A DNA stretch of 64,000 nucleotides, taken from NCBI GenBank assembly GCA_030015575.1, contig CM057347.1, positions 410,844,248-410,908,247 of the forward strand, written 5' to 3'. The notes beneath the pieces are model-generated. The model made no database searches. It had not been told where the DNA came from and saw nothing but the letters and a program-made list of their open reading frames with translations. This document shows positions 1-11,142 of this stretch, piece by piece. A program made the translations under genes and the position numbers. Numbering within the stretch: position 1 is the stretch's first letter; every line of letters begins with the position of its first letter. The stretch comes from Agapanthus africanus (Eukaryota > Streptophyta > Magnoliopsida > Asparagales > Amaryllidaceae).

Positions 1-1165
1 AGGTCATTGCAGAAACACAAGCAGGAAATTATAAGAATTCTGGTAAAATTTGATGCAGTGATCGCTTAGTACGGCCGCGGAAACGCGGCCAAACCCCTGG
101 TTTGGCCGTGGTTCCGCGGTGGTAAAGTGTCTTCATTGGACAAAATTTTTCCAGTGAGCTTATGAATAGGAAATAGGGGTTTTGGGATATTATTTTTGGG
201 CCCAGATTTTCTGTAAGTGCTACAGTACTGCTTGGGGCCCACTTTGATAAATTTGTTCGATCGGATATTTTAAACATGTTAGTTCACAGTATTTACATTA
301 TATCTGCGACCTTGAATGTCACTTGATCGGTAAATCCTGTCTAACTGCTATTGCCCGGTTAGACGGATTTGCGAACGTGATATTCACGTTGATGTTCTGT
401 GTTGTGCTGTGATGTTGCGGATCGGTCGTGGGGGATAGCCTGGATGCAATGATAGTACAGTTTTGTTTTATATGTACATTTGATATTGCGGGGCGAGCGT
501 CCGACATGTGGACTGCCGCCACTGCCTGTTTGTATTATTATTTTAGGGCACGACCAGGTTGCAGTCGATGTACCCGTTGTATGTATATTTTACTTTCTGT
601 ACTAGGATTACCCCGCGGAGGGGTGCACGGATAGCCGGGTTCTAGAGGGCAACGGGCCCGCATCTCATGGCATTGAGACGGAGGGAGCTTTACTCTAGAA
701 TTGGCGGGCTATTCGCTGCACTCGTAGGGGGTATAGGTTTGACCCAGGAGGGGTGCCTAAGTTACCGGATTCCATGAAGTGCTGGGTGGTTCATTCACGT
801 TGCTGAAGGGGGCTGCCTCGCTTCAGGTTTTGGCGGGAAACTTGCCGCGCCCATAGGGGTCTAGGATTTCATTGCACAGGCTATCCACACGACCAGGGGA
901 ACGTCGGGTTTCAGTAGCGGCTCTGTGAAACCCGGGGATCCCAGATATCTGTATTATTCTGTGATGCTGTACATTTCTGTGATGTTGCATTTTATCACGC
1001 CTTGAGCGAAAATTATATATTATATATATACTAGTAGATGTTGTATATGTTTTGCATCCGCGCTAGTCCAGTCCCCGCTCTGTCGTTAGTTAGCTAACCT
1101 AACGGGTGATGACGGGACCCAGTGGCGAATGCGGATGGCATATACGTACGTCATTAGTTTCGTTC
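1..1165. other. GC-rich LTR-like fragment, unassigned
   Basis: I see no convincing gene here. The stretch has runs of short GC-rich direct and inverted words, a TATATATATA tract near 1020, and a tail around 1065-1140 that resembles the 3' part of Gypsy LTRs in general layout. It also carries the paired GC palindrome module found in the Athila-type LTRs further along. No LTR end, target-site duplication or primer binding site is visible, so the assignment is inference. Confidence 0.35.
73..119. repeat. Paired GC-rich palindrome module, copy 1
   Basis: Two near-perfect palindromes, GGCCGCGGAAACGCGGCC (73-90) and GGCCGTGGTTCCGCGG (104-119), are separated by 13 bases. The flanking words (cttagtacGGCCG before, cctggtttGGCCG between) match those around the modules at 41401-41449 and 52740-52787, so this is one module and not chance GC richness. 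Confidence 0.75.
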
Positions 1166-1288
1166 TTTGTGGTGTGATCAAATGATGGTTCTGCGTTTAT
1201 TCGGATCAATGCAGGTTAAACAAACCTATTTTGATGTTGTTGGAACATTTTTCAAAAAGCTGTTATTGCAAGGACGTTCACTTTTGTT

Positions 1289-1520
1289 TTGCACAGTGGT
1301 ATTCAGTTGGAATATCCTGCTCCTCAGTCGACGAGGCAAGGGCCGAGATCCCTTCACCGGGAGTGACCCCTTGGACAAAAGTTTGCGTCAGCGCAATAAC
1401 TTCACTATAGCCGATTACTTTTGCTTTGCATCGTGGTATTCAGTTGGAATATCCTGCACCTCATTCTACGGGGAAAGAGCCGAGATCCCTTCACCGGGAG
1501 TGACCTCTTTAGCAAAGGTT
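1289..1520. repeat. Two-copy direct repeat in the Copia element
   Basis: Two copies of about 100 bases share the words attcagttggaatatcctgc and gagatcccttcaccgggagt, about 138 bases apart. They differ at scattered sites. No coding role is apparent. Confidence 0.75.
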
Positions 1521-1649
1521 TCCGTCACTATATTTTTCTAAAAAGCTATCCGTTCCTTCAACGATATCAAGTTCATTACGTTAAAGGTTTTCGCCAGAAA
1601 CCATTCGTAGCCCTCCGTCGTTTCATATGGATAGTCAACAGTATTCAAG

Positions 1650-1859
1650 CTGTGTTTGTTGGCCAAAGTCAAGGCACAGTGTTTGGTAGCTGTTGGTTAT
1701 TCATATGCAGCATAGATAGATGCGTTGGTTTGGGACAGTCGTATAGCCTTGTTGGCCAAAGTCAAGGGCTTGTACGGGTGGGTTCAAATCAACCTGGACA
1801 ATGACGGGTAGAACTTGACATGTGACTTATGATTTGTTGGCCAAAGTCAAGGTCATAAG
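1650..1859. repeat. Three hairpins with one constant loop and different stems
   Basis: The 20-mer TTTGTTGGCCAAAGTCAAGG, or nearly all of it, occurs at 1655, about 1750 and 1833. Each copy is flanked by a different but self-complementary pair of arms: CTGTG with CACAG, CGTA..AGCC with GGCT..TACG, and CTTATGA with TCATAAG. The loop is conserved and the arms vary together. See findings. Confidence 0.75.
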
Positions 1860-2260
1860 AGCATGGGGCAAAAATCCACATCGGGAGTTTCAAAAGAACT
1901 GAAACTTGCCAGATATGCGCATACCTTCTGGAGTGTGGTGACGTGAGCGGATTCCGTCACGTTATCATGCGATGATAGTTGGATCCCGATTCCCACTGAT
2001 GAGTTGGTTTACTCCTCGGGTGATCCCGGCTAATTCTTCTTTCAGGTTCAGTGGGAGGTTTCCAGATTAGATAAAGTGATAACCATTCTGATCTAGGTTA
2101 GAGTGCACGCTGAGTGTTTCTTTTCTCTCTCTCTTTGGCAGCGACCATTGACCCGACCCTAGACTATGACTCAGTGACCAAGTTGACCGAACCTTCTTAA
2201 CACTGGCTTTTGGATTGTCAGAGTTGCAAACCTCATTGCCACTCTTACTTTTACCCTTTT

Positions 2261-2995
2261 CTCCAGGACATCCTGTATTACTACGAACGTCCACTTCCAT
2301 TGGACAAAACCATCGTATGGTTATATACGAACTCGAAGGAATTCGAGGATGGTTTCTGGTTCTGGAGAAAACGAATAGGATTATTCAGTTGTCTTTTCCT
2401 TTTATCTTCTCTCAGGTTGCGAGTACTCCTTGGTTTAGGAGATAGTACACCTATTACGCAAATTGGATAGTCTTCTTCCAAATCTTAGGCTGGTGCCGAA
2501 CGGTAGTGAATGAAGAAAACCAATTACCCTAAACGGTGTACAGAAGGTATTAAGTTAAGACAAAGCAAGGGATTAGTAAGAGGGCAAAGTAAATTGCGAC
2601 TGCTATTCATGACCGAACCAAGTATTTCTTCGCCAATCCTAAATCACCTTTGTATTTCTCCAGGACACTCCGTATCACTACGAAGATCCCAGGTTTATTG
2701 GATAATCCATCGTATGGTTATATACGAACTCGAAAGGAACTTATTCCAGTTCGGGGATGGATCCTGGTTCAGGAGAAATAGGAATAAAGTTCATTCAGGT
2801 GTCTTTTATCTTCATCTTCTCTCGCATTGCGAGTGCTCCTAGGATTAGGACAGTACACCCATTATGCTTATTGGATAGTCTTCTTCCAAACCATAGGCTG
2901 GTGACGAACGGTAGGGAAGGAAGAAAACCATTTGGCCTAAAGGGGTGTACAGAAGGTAATGACTAAAGACATATAAAGGGATTTGGAGAGGTGGC
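2261..2995. repeat. Tandem repeat, 397-base period, two copies
   Basis: Unit one starts at ctccaggacatcc (2261) and unit two at ctccaggacactcc (2658). Shared blocks include catcgtatggttatatacga, ggatagtcttcttccaaa and gtgtacagaaggta. Short open frames here run through the repeat without family similarity and are not treated as genes. Confidence 0.85.
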
Positions 2996-3604
2996 AAAGA
3001 ATTATACGGTTACAGTTGTGAATCTGGATAATGGAAGAGGCATTACTAGGAATACCAGGATACCCCATCGAAACATTTCAATATTTCAGTTTCACTGTGT
3101 ACTGTTAAAGGAAAACTGATTTCCTAATTAGACACTTGCTCCAGGGTATGTATTTACCAGGTTTGATTCTCACATCTGTATGGTTTTACAGATGATGAGT
3201 GGGAGTAAGTTATTGGTAATTAGGTGATCATCCTCATTATATCGGAATTCGTTGTAATTGGTGATATTTGAGGAAGTCACCTAGGTTATTTGCCGGACGG
3301 CGAATATTTGGTTTTGAATATCCGTTGTTATGCACCAATTTCAATTGATATATCTGTACGTCTATTTTTATAGAGTGAGATATACCTTTTTGAAATTATG
3401 TCTATGACATTTACCTATATCAGTGGATGGTTAGGTAAGGAGCATTGAACAACGGTGTAATTCTTCTTAACCATAAGTACAGTTTTCAACCTACGACACA
3501 CAGTGAATGAGTCATTTGACTCAAGGGACTTGTACAGAGTATTGTATATTGTCCAGTATCCATTATGACAGAGGGGTTGGTCCTCGTACTATATTCGGTT
3601 TACT

Positions 3605-3671
3605 TATAACTTCTCTAGTTCTTAGACAGGTGTTTCGTAGAAACACAAGGTCGAAGTTTTGAGAAGTTATA
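3605..3671. repeat. Nested long hairpin in the Copia element
   Basis: TATAACTTCTC (3605-3615) pairs perfectly with GAGAAGTTATA (3661-3671). Inside, TGTTTC (3631-3636) pairs with GAAACA (3640-3645) across a three-base loop. This is an 11-bp outer and 6-bp inner stem on a common axis. Confidence 0.7.
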
Positions 3672-4950
3672 GGTATATGAATAAAGTAGAGAACCAGGTA
3701 TTGCGAGTATCGGGATTCTTAAAAGTGATCGAAGATGTAAATACTTGTATATGGTATTCAGTTGATAGTAATGATTAAGAGAACTAGCTTCTCTTTCAGG
3801 TTACTCATAATTGGAAGTACTCCTAAGTTGAGTAACGCTGACCGGCCTCTCTTCCATTTAGTAGACATGCACTGGAGACAACTGCATGATTTGAATCTGG
3901 TTCAATTAAATCAGTGCCTCTGTTTCTGTATTGGATATAGAACAGTTCATATCTTGACATTGTTAAGATATGGGGAGTTGTCTGGCTTATGCTTAAAACC
4001 AGACTCCGGATAACTCAAGGCACGTTTCTGTAATGACTGTTTGTGGGTTGACCCGGGCTATGACGAGGGTTGACTTTCTACCATCTGGAAGATCAATAGT
4101 GATATTGTTCTTGACTCGCCACAGTTTTAATTAAAAATGGATTTTTTCAGAAAACAGTAGTGGGAGTATGGTAGAACTGGAAGTGATTCCAGAACCGCAA
4201 ACGATTCCCGAAGATTTGATAAGAACCTAAAGATTCAATCTAGTTTGACATTCCATTAGCCACTCCGCAGATATGGTGGGTAACCTCAGGCACCCGAGAG
4301 GTACTTCGGTATGCTCGAGGACGGTGGCAGGGAGGTTCTTGTTTACCCAAACTTACCATTGCTGTTGTTCCAGACTGTGAGACCCAGCAGGAGGATGAGT
4401 ATAGCGTCATTCTAAACTAGCTTTAGAAGTGCACGTGTATATGACTCTGCCAGAGGGTTTTCGTAGTCAGTGGGAGCAGCGGAAGCATTGGTGGACAGTT
4501 AGCTTATGTCTAAAGAAGATATAACGGAGATAGATCATCTATTTCTGATGTGACAGTCATAGGTTTGACTTCATCAGAATAGGGGATGGATCTGTTAAGA
4601 AGGTAGTAGGGTGTGATGTCCTGGTATTTGATGACATACACAGAGTAGGAAGTGAAATTCCTATACTACGGTCGGTTATACTTTGGTCGTCACACAGTAG
4701 TTTCTCCACACAGGACTTGGATATTATATCTGACATTCTGGTTACTAGATCTATGGTTTTAGATCTAGATTTGGGTGGTTTCCCAATCAGGGTACTTAGA
4801 CAGCATTCTAAGAGTATTTAGAATGGACGACTCCTGGCATGGTGGTGTACCTGCAGGTGATGGAGTCACCCTCTCTAAAGGTGTCTTACAGACTAAAGGG
4901 GAGAGGGATACGCATGATTGGCAGATCATTTGCTTAGGCAATTGAGTCAA
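3672..4950. other. Non-coding Copia interior with scattered hairpins
   Basis: No family-level protein similarity is readable. Hairpins include CATATCTT/AAGATATG (3950-3974), CTAGATCT/AGATCTAG (4745-4768), CCCTCTC/GAGAGGG (4869-4907) and CATGATTG/CAATCATG (4913-4955). It is part of the decayed element between its repeat-rich 5' half and the RNase H relic. Confidence 0.5.
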
Positions 4951-5039
4951 TCATGATATGTCAAGTACCACACCAGTTGTTGTTCTTGCAGTAGGTGCAA
5001 TAAGTTGATATTGATCCAATCCTGGAGAAACATTAGGAA

Positions 5040-5500
5040 GCAATTTTAGAACATAAATGGATGTTCTAGGGATTTGATAACGGCAGCCTCCTTTAGGAGA
5101 CGGTTATCATTCCAGGCTTCCAAGGTGACTTGGATGACAGAGTGATCGTCAGAGTTATAGTTTTCCCTCTGACGAGGGGTAGTATTTTGGACAGATGGTC
5201 CATGCGGATACTGAGGGAAGGCATGGCGCAGGATACTGATTAAGTTCAGTTGACGATACAGTCTAAGAAGTTTGGATTTGGAGTTCATTTATGAGCTAGG
5301 CCCCATCAGACATCCAGACATTCTAAGACAGATATTGCTCATTTCGGGAGATGGCTTTCTCCGCGAACTTGAGATAAAGAGAGATATAGAAAGAAACACC
5401 AGAGCGGATCCACTCACTGAGGCTATTCCTCGAACGCAATAATTTCGCAAACGAGCTTTGTGAGACTGACTAGTAGAGGAGTTGGGTGTTCGGTATCACA
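5040..5500 (+). pseudogene. Copia RNase H-like relic
   Basis: Conceptual translation gives a short segment reading ADPLTEAIP at 5404-5430, matching the conserved C-terminal ADPLTKAxP motif of plant Copia RNase H. Further upstream, FQGDLDDR recalls the DFxxDxDD(R/S)KS region. Its position directly upstream of the polypurine tract and 3' LTR is as expected for Copia elements, where RNase H is the last pol domain. It is heavily broken and nothing can be said about activity. Confidence 0.5.
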
Positions 5501-5554
5501 CGGGCTGTGAGTATGCGACATCGCAATAATTAGTCTTGAGTGCAAGTGGGAGAT

Positions 5555-7666
5555 TGTTGGAGATAGTGCCCTCAGAGTCAATTATTGGATCACAGGCACG
5601 TGATTGCAATGATTGAGGGGAGGACCTGTCCCAGTAGGACAGTCTTACTCGAGATGATAGTATGTTATCTGGTTTATCTTTATCATCGTGTACTGCTTTA
5701 GGTGACCTTATGAGTCGCTATTACACGTTGATAGAGCCCCTAGGATTCTTGCTTGACTACCAGCAGTATGAGGGCGATCATATAAGTGAGAGCTAGAGTC
5801 TATAAGCACATCCTTAAAAGGTCCCTAGTCGTGGGAGTTTCGAGACAGGGCATCGATACTCCAGAGTAGAGTAGTGTATACAGTCGAGACCCCGACGAGG
5901 GGCGGTGGCCGGTCTCACAAGCCACTGGTGTCAGTTGGTTCACCTAAGATGTATACAGGTGCTCATTGGGTTATGAGTACACCGGACAGGACTCGCCGGG
6001 AACCTGCTAGTTGGGATTATACCAGACGTCAGATAGCAGTTCCCTGGTGACATGTGTACAGGTTAGTTCATCGACCTGAGATTGTCATTTGTCTCGTGTG
6101 AGTTCCCACTGTGCTCTGATTACTACCCTACCACGGCTCAAAGGAGTCGTGCAAACAGGTTTTAGTTGGGTACAGTCCCGAGCCACATGGAGGCAGTGAG
6201 TGGATCTGCAGGGGTTCGTCTCTCCCGGTATTGGGGGTGAGGCCGCGCTGTGTCTAGGAGAGCCAGAACATGAAAAGTCCTTGGCCAAGGCAGGAGATTT
6301 GCTGGTAGGTATTCCAGTAGTATCTCAGGGTGTTCTGGGCTACACTCCGACACGACTTGTACCGCTATTGGGGGTCTGACTTTTACCAACCCCCCAGGCC
6401 CGCCATGCGATACTCATAGACGAACGGACTGGACTGTACGAATATTGTCACTGACAGGATCAGTAGGGTGTCAGGATGAGTTCGCTCATCGACGTCCCTT
6501 TTGGTCAATAGCTGGTGGCCCATCACGTATGGCTGATACCTCTGACGTGCTAGTGGTTAAATCCACAGCCATAGTATTGACGAGTCTTTAGAGTCCACCA
6601 CACTCAGTTACTCAGGTTTCGGGCGAAACGCTGTAGAGGCCGTATGGAGATATGGCAGGGTTCGATCAGATACGTGCGTTATTGCACGGGTCATGATCGG
6701 ACGGATTTTACTAGCCGGCTTTGGCTTAAGCCGGATCCTAGTGTAGAATTTGTCTCTTTGCATTTGTGTTCAGTGGGAATACAAATGCGGGCATGTATTT
6801 GCAGTAGCGGGGTTTTCCTGTAATTTATTACGGGATCGGTTTTCTGAAGTTGCCAGTTTGCATTCCGTTCCGGCCGGTTTTCTTTTGTTCCTTCGCGGCC
6901 GGACTTTCCGATGGAGGGGGGTATTTGCACATTTGCAAATAACTTATTTGTGGAGGGGTATCTTGCATAAGAGTGGCTTCATGATTATTCTTTCATCATG
7001 AGATGCTTTTTGAGTCCATTCACTTGCTTTTCTTATGATGGGTTATTGATAGGATGTGAGGTTGATCTTGTGATGATTTATATATTTCTTTTTATCACAT
7101 ATTTTCCCACTTGGTTTTCTTCTTGTGAATTTCCTCCACCATCTCATGAATGAGGCCGGCCACTTAGAGAGGAGTGAGAGGGTGAGTTCATTTTTGTTGA
7201 GGGAAAACTTTGTTCATCTCATTTTTTCCTTGCTACACAATTTCATGTACCTCTCTCCAAAGTTCTTTCTTGATCCCTCTATACATGGCAACTTCCATAA
7301 GCCCCAAAGAGACAAGTTTCTACACCAGTCTACAGCAAACCTTGGACGCGTCGGCTAGCCAACTTCGCGCCCGAGTTGCCTCGGTCAAGAGGTGGGAGCC
7401 CGTAAAAGATTCCGGCTACGTGGTGCCCTTTCCGACGAGGAGGTGATGGACGGAGTTTCCGCGGGAGATCGGAGTGGAGACGAAGACCGAAGGACACGGA
7501 TCGCTTGGTATAACTTCTCTACTCTTTTCCTTTTTGCCAGTAGCTAGGTTAATGGCCCGATCCGGGTGAAAAGTGCGCGGTGGTGCCGGTTTGCTAGTTT
7601 GTAAAATTTTTGTTTCCGCGTTTTCGGCGTCGGATCGACGGCCGGGGCGCCACCGCGGACTTACAC
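5555..7666 (+). repeat. 3' LTR of the Copia element
   Basis: It begins TGTTGGAGATAGTGCC directly after the polypurine tract. The end is placed near acttacaca (7666), where the sequence changes to the AT-rich Tat LTR; the exact base is uncertain. At about 2.1 kb it is long for a Copia LTR. The part from about 7100 to 7660 looks like a leader or terminator region. No partner LTR lies in the window, so age cannot be estimated. Confidence 0.55.
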
Positions 7667-7777
7667 ATAAAAAGGCTAAAACCCTCAGCAGAGGTCACGT
7701 GTTAAACGCATGAGTTCTCTTGCCTCTCATATGCAAAGCATGTGAGCGCCCCAATTTAAAATACTCCTATCAAATTC

Positions 7778-9194
7778 TAGAATTAAATTCTATTTTGGGA
7801 AATATTTTCCTGATCTTTCTCAAACTAAAAAGATTTTCTCTGTTAAACAGAGAACCTTTAGATCAAAGATCCAACGGTGATCATCTGGTAGAATAAAGTT
7901 CTATCATAGGAAAATATTTTCCTAATCTAGTTAAATTAACAAGATATTCATATGACCAGAATTCTATGTTAGAATAAAATTCTAATCTTATTAAACTAAC
8001 AAGATATCTATATGATAGAATTAAATTCTATATTAAGAAAATATATTTCTGATCTTATTAAACTAAAATGATATGATAGAATAAAATTCTAATCTTGTTA
8101 AAACTAACAAGATATTCATAATCTTATTAAACAAACAAGAAATATTCTCTGTTAAACAGAGAGCCTTTGGATTAAAAATCCAACGGTGAATAAAATTCAC
8201 CGATTGATCTAAAAGATCAGAATTTAATTCTCTAAAAGAAGAGGAACCCCTCCCAAAATCTCCCACAAAACAAAAAGAGAATGTAGTTTTCAAACCAAGA
8301 GTTTAATTCTTCTCAAAGAACTTAGTTCTTCCTCTGGTTAAGATCTGGAGAAGCAGATCTCTCCACAAGTTGAGAATTTAATTCTCATCGAGGAGATTCT
8401 ATCATGCAGATTCAAAATCTAAGGGAAAGAACTAAGTTCAAAAGAGTTTAACTCTTACAAAACATATAGGAATTTAATTCCTCTGAAACTAAGGCTTAAC
8501 CCTTTAAAAAGAATTTAATCCCTGCAAAGAACAAAAGGAGAACTTGATTCCTCAGAACCACAGAAGAACAACCTGGTAATTCATTAGTGTTTAACACTAT
8601 AATGAAACCTCACGTATTTCCCACGTGAGCGCCTCTGACGAACAATAGAAGAATGGTTGAGACCGAGTCACGTGTTCCACATGCGAACACTTAAAAGAAG
8701 AAATAAAAGTGCCTTCTAGGGCAGTCACGTGTTCCCACATGACCCCCGAACAAGCACTTATATAAAAAAGGGAATAGATCCAAAAACAACGCTTACATTT
8801 TGAAGGCGCCTCACGTGTTTGCACGTGAGCATCACAGGGTCCAAGTGCTTAGCACTTATAAAAGGAAAGGGGGAATAAATCAAAAATAGTTCCCATTTTT
8901 GGGCGCTTCACGTGATCTCACGTGACCCCCTAATAGTGCTTAGCACTTATAAAAGGAAAGGGGAATAAATCAAAGACAGTTCCCATTTTTAGAGCGCCTC
9001 ACGTGATCCCACGTGACCCCCAATAGTGCTTAGCACTTATACAAGAAAAAGGGAATAAACCCAAAGAAGCAGTGCCCAATTCTCAGGCGCCTCACGTGCC
9101 ACACGCGAGCGTCCCAAGTTTCAGTGTTTAACACTGCTTTAGAACCTCACATGGGAGCATGTGAGCGCCGAGAAGATATTAGTGTTTAACACTA
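7778..9194. repeat. Cluster of about 20 perfect short palindromes
   Basis: Palindromes of 11-19 bases share a T, A, AAA or TTTAA-type centre but have different arms. Examples are TTCTCTGTTAAACAGAGAA (7836), CGGTGAATAAAATTCACCG (8184), TTGGATTAAAAATCCAA (8167), TGATCTAAAAGATCA (8205), AAGAACTTAGTTCTT (8316), TGAGAATTTAATTCTCA (8371), AAGAGTTTAACTCTT (8442), AGGAATTTAATTCCT (8468), AAGTGCTTAGCACTT (8843) and CAGTGTTTAACACTG (9122). Confidence 0.85.
8607..9100 (+). promoter_or_regulatory. Tandem promoter-like array with paired CACGTG boxes
   Basis: About four units of 90-98 bases each hold paired CACGTG or CACATG boxes roughly 10 bases apart. A palindrome such as AGTGCTTAGCACT follows, then a TATA-like box (TATATAAAA at 8759, TATAAAAG at 8857 and 8948, TATACAAG at 9038). 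CACGTG is the plant G-box bound by bZIP and bHLH factors. CACGTG lies at 8622, 8669, 8726, 8812, 8822, 8909, 8919, 9000, 9010 and 9093. Promoter function is inferred. Confidence 0.65.
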
Positions 9195-9515
9195 TGAGAG
9201 GCCAACCTTGGCCCAATTAGCCAAGTCTCCTGAGGCCAAAATCCTTTTGTTCATCAATCAACCGATCCCTCCGATGCTCAGGTCTCCCTAAATCGAACCC
9301 AGTCGCAAAGATGACTAATGATCTCCTAACAGATGGTATCTAAAACGATGTTCATCCCATCTCTTCCTTCAATCTGGGATTTGGTTAAAGGGTACATCTT
9401 TCCACACCTATGATATATATTGTTGTAATTCTTCAACATCGTCAGAGAGGTGGAGGGTCCTGACAACCAACAGCTCTTTGGCGCACTCTCAAAACCATGA
9501 GCATATAAGCTACGA

Positions 9516-9720
9516 ACCGCAACGTCCTTAAACTAGCTATGGACCGCAACGTCCTTAAACTAGCTGTGGACCGCAACGTCCTTAAACTAGACTCTCATCC
9601 CAAAAATGATGACCTACGGATCACAACGTCCTTAAACTAACAACGGACCGCAACGTCCCTAAGCTAGCTATGGACCGAAACGTCCTTAAACTACAACGGA
9701 CCGCAACGTCCTTAAACTAG
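9516..9720. repeat. Minisatellite, about seven units
   Basis: Units of about 24-30 bases are built on ggaccgcaacgtccttaaacta. The same word recurs in element C at 25848-25922 (three units) and again after its integrase at 59845-59975 (about five units). Confidence 0.85.
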
Positions 9721-10280
9721 AACAATAGAGCCCAAATGTTCTTTTGTCGGATCTGAATGATCCCAAAATCCTGTTGAGTAGATCTTAGTCTAAAATTAGA
9801 CTAACATATCCTCAACAAACATTTAAGTTGATCTTAATCTCAAATGAGATTAACGATCCTTAAATCAACCCAAACCCGAATCTATGAATATACGGATTTG
9901 GACTAATCCATGCCTTACGGGCGGCAACATAAATTAGTCTCCGTAAACAATCCACGAGCAACCAAAAATAAAACAAACACACACGACACTAAGTGACCTT
10001 CTGGAGCAGGATAAAGTGGTTACCGTGATGCGATAACGTAATTAACCGCAGGGGCTTGCGCCTGCACGGAAGAGCGTCCCCACAATCAAAAAACCCCTCA
10101 CAATGAGGTGGAATCTGACGAAGTCTGCTACAACGGCCGCATCTGTCTAAACCTTCGATATACGGTGCTATAAATCAACTTGGCATCTTCGGAGAGGTGG
10201 ACAGATAAAACCAAATAGCATCTGCCCCCAAATGCAGGCAAGACGTTTGTCTTTCCCGGCTTTCGGTGGTAAACAGATTC

Positions 10281-10293
10281 TGGCACGCCCGGT
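10281..10293 (+). other. Primer binding site of C', Tat type
   Basis: TGGCACGCCCGGT lies six bases after the LTR end and matches TGGCATGCCCGGT at the same place in element C. The position and the leading TGG fit a tRNA primer site. I have not identified the tRNA. Confidence 0.6.
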
Positions 10294-11142
10294 AGGACCT
10301 TTTCCTCTTTCCACTCCGCACTTCATGTGTTGTGTTTTTCCGTGATCAAATAATCGCGGAATATATGTTTGTGGTTGCCCTTGGGTGATGGGATACTGAA
10401 CCCAGTATTTCGTCTCTATGAAGAATGGCGTTCGCTCCCACCCTAGCAACTCAAGCTCTGTCATATCCGGTGGAGTCAAGTAGGGGCCATATGCGGCCTC
10501 AAATATCTGTAATCCGGCTCTTCAAGAAATCAACTGGCTTCTCTTTGGGTCGATACTCCCACCTTCCACCCTCGGTGCCTCAACATTGAAGGAGGAAGCC
10601 TAGAAGAAGTCTGTCTTCTACAGGCTGGCTCCCCAAGCTGCAGCTTTGCCAACGGAATCAGTCCTCAAACAACTGGCATCTGCCAAGGACCAAGGTCGAC
10701 GCAGGGGGCAGAATATTCAAGCTCTCAAAGGAAACAGGGGGCAGGCTCGGCAAAATCCTGAGGCTAATCAAATCCCGGCCGTAAGAAACAGTCGACGTCG
10801 ATATCGGCATCATACAAAATGAGCTGGGGGCAGTTCTCTGTATAGTCCTGTTCCAACATAGTAGTGAATGTTGTTGTTCCAACCGGGAAAAGCTTCAAAC
10901 TGTCGCTAAGGGTCAAAAAAAATTCTCCCACCACAATATTGAAGAAATCTCCACAGCCCATGGAGATCCCACGAGAGCAGAAACTAGTTCGCTCTCTATA
11001 ATAACTTTCCTTATCTATATATAAGGTATGAAAGCATTTGAAGGACTCAGTCGTCGTCTGCGGCTCTTCCTATAAACGTCAGCCAAAGTCTGACAAGTCC
11101 CCTTTCAAATACAAGGGGATTCATCCCAAGACGGATCCAGAT
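10294..11142 (+). pseudogene. Leader and gag-like relic of C' (first part)
   Basis: Short segments here parallel the better preserved gag-like region of element C, for example the tract around 10580-10620 that corresponds to the first SVFDRL repeat region there. No long frame survives. The region is interrupted by solo LTR E and resumes at 14055. Confidence 0.5.

Larger units (their letters stand above)
1166..7666 (+). mobile_element. Ty1/Copia-type LTR element, decayed, 5' LTR not in window
   Basis: The 3' boundary is supported by a polypurine stretch (aagtgggag) directly before TGTTGGAGATAG at 5555, a junction typical of plant Ty1/Copia elements. Just upstream, a Copia RNase H-like relic is readable. 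The interior is mostly non-coding, with tandem repeats and many hairpins, so the copy resembles a large non-autonomous derivative. Most of pol is not recognisable, with dozens of breaks. The left limit is uncertain: 1166 is where the neighbouring LTR-like fragment seems to stop, and no 5' LTR or primer binding site is visible. Confidence 0.6.
7667..10275 (+). repeat. 5' LTR of Tat element C'
   Basis: It ends ..aaaca at 10275, six bases before a primer-binding-site-like TGGCACGCCCGGT. The second half aligns with 25313-26482 of element C, including the CACGTG-rich repeats, the aacgtccttaaacta minisatellite and the stretch before the primer site. The first half is AT-rich and packed with short perfect palindromes. 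At about 2.6 kb it is a large LTR. There is no 3' partner in the window. Confidence 0.65.

Noticed and set aside
1-1165. A host gene or promoter CpG island, suggested by GC-rich words
   Set aside because: There is no coding frame with similarity, and the GC palindrome module is shared with LTRs, so a retroelement origin is more likely.
1167-1804. Overlapping open frames of about 125 codons at the start of the Copia element
   Set aside because: They run through direct repeats and hairpins, have no recognisable domain and differ between repeat copies without codon bias.
2261-2995. Tandemly duplicated protein domain
   Set aside because: No frame stays open through either unit, and substitutions show no codon pattern by eye.
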